From ZC4RG30 sp964417875 (lineage in GTDB: Bacteria; Pseudomonadota; Gammaproteobacteria; Steroidobacterales; Steroidobacteraceae): a DNA stretch of 25,554 nucleotides. Within the stretch, counting starts at the first letter, position 1. Each line of letters starts with the position of its first letter. Location of the stretch: the NCBI GenBank assembly GCA_964417875.1, contig CAYQJU010000037.1, positions 1 to 25,554 on the forward strand, in the 5' to 3' direction. The notes below the pieces were generated by a model. That model searched no databases. It was not told the origin of the DNA and saw only the letters and a list, made by a program, of their open reading frames with translations. A program made the translations under genes and the position numbers. Positions 21,346-25,554 of the stretch are shown here, piece by piece.

Positions 21346-22236
21346 TCACACCGCCTTCGCCAGCAGCGTGCGCAGCACCGCCACCAGCGCGATCGGCTGG
21401 CTGACCGGCAGGTGGTGGTGGCTGGCCGGAATGCCGGTCACCGAGCGCACATCCGGCAGGCAGGTGGCCAGGCGCGCGGCGCGATCCGGCGTCACCACGC
21501 GGCTCTCCTCGCCGTAGATGAAGTCCACCGGCGTGCGCAGGCCGCACAGCTCCGCGGCATCATCGATGCGGTTCGGGTCATTGTTGCGCTGCTGGAATAC
21601 CCGCGTGACGTTCTCATCGAACTTCCAGGTCCATCCGCCGTTTTCCTCGCGGATGGACATGCGGCCCATGTGGTCCAGCGCCATGGCTGGCGCCGGCTCC
21701 AGCGGCCGCAGCAGGAAGCGCTGCAGGATGGTGGCCTGGTCCGCATAGATCTTCTTCGGCCGCCATTCCTCATCGAAGCCGCGGATCGGATCCTCCGGCG
21801 ACCCCAGCCGCGAATCCACGACGATGGCGCGCGCGAACAGTTCCGGCCGCGCATGGCAGGCATACAGCAGCGCACGTCCGCCGAAGCTGTGGCCGATGCC
21901 GGTGCAGCCGTGGATGCCGGTGGCCTCGATGAATGCGCAGACCTCGGCGTGGAATTGCGGATAGCTGTAGACCGGCCGCTGGCCCGAATCGCCCATGCCG
22001 CCGAAGTCCGGCGCGAGCACGCGATACTGCGTGGCCAGCCACGGCGCCACGAAATCCCACCAGTGCGCATGCGCCAGATAGCCATGCAGCAGCAGCAGTG
22101 CGGGCGCGCCGGGCGGGCCTTGCCATTCCAGGTAGTGCATGCGGATGCCGGCGGCATCGACATGACGGGAAGTGCCGGGGCGGGCCAGCGAGTGGCCGAT
22201 GAATTGCCCGAAGCCGGCGAGCAGGGGGTCGGTCAA
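21346..22236 (-). CDS. Alpha/beta hydrolase
   Basis: A 296-aa cytosolic hydrolase. The oxyanion strand is LLLLHGYLAHAHWWD (about 47-61), then RVLAPDFGGMGDSG, the nucleophile elbow GIGHSFGG (Ser117), PVDFIYGEESRVV near the acid, and a His cluster PASHHHLPVSQP. The open frame continues far upstream without family sequence. I chose the TTG at 22236 because AGAAGG lies seven bases before it and the protein then begins MTDPLLAGFGQFIG. The nearest in-frame Met downstream (IRMHYLEW) would remove the first strand. Substrate unknown; epoxide-hydrolase/haloalkane-dehalogenase-like esterases are close in layout. Confidence 0.88.
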   Translation of the reverse strand: MTDPLLAGFGQFIGHSLARPGTSRHVDAAGIRMHYLEWQGPPGAPALLLLHGYLAHAHWWDFVAPWLATQYRVLAPDFGGMGDSGQRPVYSYPQFHAEVCAFIEATGIHGCTGIGHSFGGRALLYACHARPELFARAIVVDSRLGSPEDPIRGFDEEWRPKKIYADQATILQRFLLRPLEPAPAMALDHMGRMSIREENGGWTWKFDENVTRVFQQRNNDPNRIDDAAELCGLRTPVDFIYGEESRVVTPDRAARLATCLPDVRSVTGIPASHHHLPVSQPIALVAVLRTLLAKAV

Positions 22237-22424
22237 AGTTTTGCCTTCTGCATGAGGGTGCGCAAGTTTGCCATGGTTGTCGCAGTGCGACGTCAGCGAG
22301 GTAGGACGTCGCCGCCATGCCTGCGGGCCCTGTTCCGGCATCCGCTGCGGCGCCCGCACCCGAATACTGCCTGCAACCCCGGCAGCAACGGGATCCTGAA
22401 TTCGACAACTGGAGGCCAGACGCA

Positions 22425-22790
22425 ATGACCACTGCCACCGGACACAGCAGCGCCATCCTCGCCACGCGCGTCGCCGGCACCAAGGTGCGCGATGCGGCCG
22501 GCAACCACGTCGGCGAGATCAAGGACATCGTGCTCGACAAGCTGTCGAACAACATCATGTTCGCAGTCGTCAGCTTCGGCGGCGTGCTGGGCATCGGCGA
22601 GAAGTACCACCCGCTGCCCTGGAAGGAGCTGGACTTCGATCCAGCGCAGAACTGCTATGTGATCGCCCGCACCAAAGAGCAGCTGGAGACGGCGCCGGCC
22701 GATTCGCTCGACCAGCTCACCGCCAATGACGGAATGGCCTATCGCGACCAAGCGTTCGAGTACTACAAGACCCCCCGCTACTGGCAGTAG
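22425..22790 (+). CDS. PRC-barrel domain protein
   Basis: A 121-aa soluble protein. The PRC-barrel lies at TKVRDAAGNHVGEIKDIVLD, with MFAVVSFGGVLGIGEKYHPL and PWKELDFD, the pattern of stand-alone PRC-barrel proteins found with stress and photosynthetic-apparatus genes. A short C-terminal tail is AYRDQAFEYYKTPRYW. The start is set by GGAGG nine bases before the ATG at 22425. Divergent from the hydrolase gene with about 190 bases between. Possibly a stress-responsive scaffold; no partner is visible. Confidence 0.88.
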   Translation: MTTATGHSSAILATRVAGTKVRDAAGNHVGEIKDIVLDKLSNNIMFAVVSFGGVLGIGEKYHPLPWKELDFDPAQNCYVIARTKEQLETAPADSLDQLTANDGMAYRDQAFEYYKTPRYWQ

Positions 22791-22893
22791 CCGGTAGAGG
22801 TCGCGATAGCCTGCGGCGGCGCGCATGCGCCGCCGTTCCTCTGCCACCCCGGCGGCGTTGACGCACGCCACCGGAAATAGTGTAGTGGCAGCA

Positions 22894-24543
22894 ATGTCTC
22901 CCCGAAGCTTCTGGCCGCTGCTCGCGGCACTCACCCTGCCTGTGATTGCTGCGGATGCGCCGACCTCCGCGCCGCCTTCGCCCGCGGCGATATCGCCCGC
23001 CCCGGCCATGTCACCGGCGCCACCGGCAGCCGCGAATGCAGCCGCTGAGCCTGCCGCATTGTTGCCAGCCGGGCCGCGCCTGGTTCCCACGCCGCGTGCA
23101 AGGGAACTGCCGGCCAGCGCCACCAACCGGCCCTTCCTCGCCGCCGCGCGCGCACGCGAACCGGTGGATCTGGCCGCCGTGGGCTACTCCGAAACCGAAT
23201 ACCTCGTGCGCGGCTTCGCCAGCATCTATGCCTGGACCGGCGCACCGTCCGATGCCGCCGTGGCCGTGCGCGCGCAGGGCGTGCCCTATGGCACGCGCAT
23301 GCTGGTGCGCCGCCCGCGCGATGCCGCAAAGGCCAGCGGGCGTGTGGTGGTGGAACTGCTCAACCCCACCGGCCTGTATGACTTCGCGCCGCTGTGGGGA
23401 TTTTCCTGGCAGCACTTCACCCGCAACGGCGATGTGTGGGTGGGCGTCACGGTCAAGCCGGTGGCCGCCGCCACGCTGAAGCGTTTCGATCCGGTGCGTT
23501 ATGCCGATGTGACCTTCGCGTTCACGCAGGCCGCGGACTGCTTGCCCACGCCGCCGCGCGCCGGCATTCCCGGCGCGGGCGACAGCCGCGCCAACCCGCC
23601 CGATGCCGAGAACGGCCTGGCCTGGGACCTCATCGCGCAGATCGGCGGCCTGCTGCGCAGTTCGAGCAAGGAGAACCCGCTGCTCGACATCTCGCCGCGG
23701 CACATCATCGCCGCCGGCTATTCGCAGACCGGCGGCTACCTGGTCACCTTCGCCAATGCGCTGCATCGCGTACTGCGCCTGGGCGACGGCGCGCCGGTGT
23801 TCGATGGCTACCTGAACGCCGCCGGTTCCAATGCCGCGCCGATCAACCAGTGCGCCGCACCGCTCGACGATGACGATCCGCGGCGACGGGTGCAGCCGCG
23901 CGATGTGCCGTTCATCGCGGTGATGACCGAGTCGGATTTCAATCGCCGTCCGGCGCTGCGCCGCGAGGACAGCGACGACCCGCAGGACCTGTTCCGCCTG
24001 TTCGAGATCGCAGGCAGCGGCCATGCCGGCCCCTTCGCAGCCGGCATTCCGTCGGATGCGGACCTCGCCATCGCCGGCTTCGATCCGCCGGCGGAAGGAC
24101 TCTGCGTGGAGCCGGCTGGCGAGTTCCCGGTGGGACTGGCCTTCAATGCCGTCTGGCAGCAGTACGGCGACTGGCTGCAGCAGAGCCTGCCCTTCATCAA
24201 TGCTCCGCGCATCGAGACGGATGCCAGCCACCAGCCGGTGCGCGATGCGCTGGGCAATGCGCTGGGCGGATGGCGCCTGCCGCAGATCGAGGTGCCGCTG
24301 GCTGCCTTTGCCGGCAGCGGCACGCCGCGCGAGGACACCGACCGCGCGCGCGCGGCCTGCGCGCTGACCGGCGTGCGCCAGCCCTTCAGCCCCGACCAGC
24401 TGCGCGAGCTGTATGGATCGCGCACCGCGTGGCTGGAGCGCTATCGCGGCGCCATTGATGCCGCGGTCGCGGATCGCCGCCTCACCGCCGAGGATGCGCA
24501 GGCGCTGAAGGCGGCAGCTGCCCGGGCAGCTCCTGCCTTCTGA
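22894..24543 (+). CDS. Secreted alpha/beta hydrolase domain protein (Abhydrolase_10-like)
   Basis: A 549-aa protein from the ATG at 22894. A signal peptide (about residues 1-20, PLLAALTLPVIAADA) is followed by a Pro/Ala-rich stretch (about 20-50). The body has YLVRGFASIYAW, YGTRMLVRRP, VVVELLNPTG, FSWQHFTRNGDVWVGVTVKP, and the nucleophile elbow AGYSQTGGYL (Ser277), all typical of the large secreted family called alpha/beta hydrolase domain-containing protein (PF20091-like). Later conserved parts are FIAVMTESDFN and FRLFEIAGSGHAG, holding the likely acid and catalytic His. The substrate is unknown; members occur in steroid- and terpene-degrading bacteria. An upstream ATG at 22825 adds 23 residues that do not look like a signal peptide. 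No ribosome site is seen. Confidence 0.85.
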   Translation: MSPRSFWPLLAALTLPVIAADAPTSAPPSPAAISPAPAMSPAPPAAANAAAEPAALLPAGPRLVPTPRARELPASATNRPFLAAARAREPVDLAAVGYSETEYLVRGFASIYAWTGAPSDAAVAVRAQGVPYGTRMLVRRPRDAAKASGRVVVELLNPTGLYDFAPLWGFSWQHFTRNGDVWVGVTVKPVAAATLKRFDPVRYADVTFAFTQAADCLPTPPRAGIPGAGDSRANPPDAENGLAWDLIAQIGGLLRSSSKENPLLDISPRHIIAAGYSQTGGYLVTFANALHRVLRLGDGAPVFDGYLNAAGSNAAPINQCAAPLDDDDPRRRVQPRDVPFIAVMTESDFNRRPALRREDSDDPQDLFRLFEIAGSGHAGPFAAGIPSDADLAIAGFDPPAEGLCVEPAGEFPVGLAFNAVWQQYGDWLQQSLPFINAPRIETDASHQPVRDALGNALGGWRLPQIEVPLAAFAGSGTPREDTDRARAACALTGVRQPFSPDQLRELYGSRTAWLERYRGAIDAAVADRRLTAEDAQALKAAAARAAPAF

Positions 24544-24620
24544 GGCCACCGGATCGCGCACCTGATGGCGCCGGCATGGCGCGTTGGGGCAGAATCCCCC
24601 TACAAAGAACCGGGGGTGTC

Positions 24621-25554
24621 ATGAAGAAGAGCGCGCTGCTTTCCCTGGCCGGGGCCACGCTGGCCCTGGCTGCCGTCCACGCCAACGCCGCAGCTCCATC
24701 CTGCGATCGCGCCTGCCTCGAAGGCATGGTCGAGCGTTATTTCGACGCCGTGATCGCCAACAATCCCTCGGCCATTCCGCTGTCGCCGAATGTGCGCTTC
24801 ACCGAGGACGGGCAGCGCCTGCTGATTGGCGACGGACTCTGGAACACCGCCAAGGCCAAGGGCAATTACCGCCTCTTCGTCACCGACGTGCCGGCCGGTT
24901 CGGTGGCCGTGCTGGCCACCATCCAGGAAGATCATCGCGAGGCCTCGCAGTTCAACGGCTCGCTGATCTCGCTGCGCCTGCGTGTGCGCGACCAGCAGAT
25001 CACCGAGATCGAGCAGATCGTGTTCCGCTTCCCCAACGAGACCGGCGAGGCGCACAACCGCACTTACAGCCGCGTCGACTCGATGGCCACGCATCCGCTG
25101 TACCTGCAGGACATTCCGCAGAACGAGCGGCTGTCGCGCACCGAGCTTGTGATCCAGGGCGACAAGTACTTCACTGGCCTGCAGAAGAACGACGGCAAGG
25201 GTGACTATCCCTTCACGCCCGACTGCCTGCGGCACGAGAACGGTGGCCAGGCCACGCTGGCGCCGACGCCGCCGGGCCAGACCCGTCCCGATCCGCGCAC
25301 CGCCACCGGCTATTCGGGCCAGTGGACCTGCACCGAGCAGTTCGAGTCAGGCCTGATGGCGTTCGTGAACCGCATCCGCGACCGCCGCTTCGTCGCCATC
25401 GACCAGGAGCGCGGCATCGTGTTCGCGTTCGGTTTCTTCGATCACTCCGCCGGCGAGACGCGCAAGTTCAAGTCGGCGGATGGCCGCGACATCGTGGCGG
25501 GCCCGGTGCAGCCGCACACCTGGCAGATCGCCGAGGTGTTCAAGATCGAGAAGG
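24621..25554 (+). CDS. Secreted protein, DUF8021/SnoaL-like (partial, runs off the window)
   Basis: An open frame from the ATG at 24621 to the window end (311 codons, no stop). A signal peptide (MKKSALLSLAGATLALAAVH ending ANAA) precedes CDRACLEGMVERYFDAVIAN and IPLSPNVRFTEDGQRLLIGD then GLWNTA, the opening of NTF2/SnoaL-like secreted proteins now classed as DUF8021 (my family name is from memory). ISLRLRVRDQQITEIEQIVF follows as the last strands of that fold. The second half (TYSRVDSMATHPLY, CLRHENGGQATL, FVNRIRDRRFVAIDQERGI, HSAGETRKFK) resembles the usual partner region. It lies 77 bases after the secreted hydrolase gene in the same direction, so the pair is probably co-expressed. GGGGGTG precedes the ATG. 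Confidence 0.75.
   Translation, partial: MKKSALLSLAGATLALAAVHANAAAPSCDRACLEGMVERYFDAVIANNPSAIPLSPNVRFTEDGQRLLIGDGLWNTAKAKGNYRLFVTDVPAGSVAVLATIQEDHREASQFNGSLISLRLRVRDQQITEIEQIVFRFPNETGEAHNRTYSRVDSMATHPLYLQDIPQNERLSRTELVIQGDKYFTGLQKNDGKGDYPFTPDCLRHENGGQATLAPTPPGQTRPDPRTATGYSGQWTCTEQFESGLMAFVNRIRDRRFVAIDQERGIVFAFGFFDHSAGETRKFKSADGRDIVAGPVQPHTWQIAEVFKIEK

Noticed and set aside
23011..24561. Minus-strand frame of about 516 codons opposite the secreted hydrolase
   Set aside because: Shadow of a gene with signal peptide and catalytic motifs on the plus strand.
1..25554. CRISPR arrays, insertion sequences, rRNA genes
   Set aside because: I saw no regularly spaced repeats, no transposase and no rRNA sequence anywhere in the window.

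Overview
The window reads as a chromosomal segment of a high-GC Gram-negative bacterium, most likely a gammaproteobacterium of the Xanthomonadales/Nevskiales type. This is inferred from gene content (DUF2058, beta-class GST, OmpA-type and RND envelope genes, a DUF6491-like lipoprotein), from the very GC-rich codon use, and from several genes whose only visible signal is a TAGAAT/TACCAT box a few bases before the ATG. No marker here fixes the genus.

Layout. 1-1074 (minus): the 5' end of hemC and a shortened, divergent glutamyl-tRNA reductase (first steps of tetrapyrrole synthesis). 1150-3110: a beta-class glutathione S-transferase, an EamA transporter and a DUF1330 protein. 3147-6135: a CAU-anticodon tRNA gene (probably tRNA-Ile2) carrying a small, visibly AT-richer inserted island. 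It is bounded by a 42-bp repeat of the tRNA 3' half (3178-3219 and 6094-6135, 40/42 identical), with a frameshifted tyrosine-recombinase remnant next to the tRNA and a compact three-gene operon as its only intact cargo. 6236-9560: DoxX, an NADPH-dependent FMN reductase, and a LysR-SDR-cupin operon. 9715-14275: envelope genes (a Pro-rich membrane-anchored protein, an OmpA-family protein, a lipoprotein, a two-lobed retropepsin-like protease), DUF2058 and a TPR protein. 14346-21324: beta-carbonic anhydrase, an RND efflux permease plus lipoprotein adaptor, and a divergent marR-MOSC pair and YqhA. 21346-25554: an alpha/beta hydrolase, a PRC-barrel protein, a secreted Abhydrolase_10-type protein and a secreted protein that runs off the window.

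The best candidate for an undescribed system is the island cargo (4536-5964). It encodes a TIGR04255-like protein of unknown function, a HicB-like small protein and a HicA-like small protein. The genes overlap by 4 and 1 bases, so they should be translated in fixed ratio. I infer a toxin-antitoxin or phage-defence module. The fold calls come from motif reading only.

Other points worth checking are the loss of the dimerisation domain and a conserved His in the hemA product, the duplicated DTG protease in one chain, a three-half-site operator in the RND/marR intergenic region, and a 16-bp bidirectional hairpin between convergent genes.
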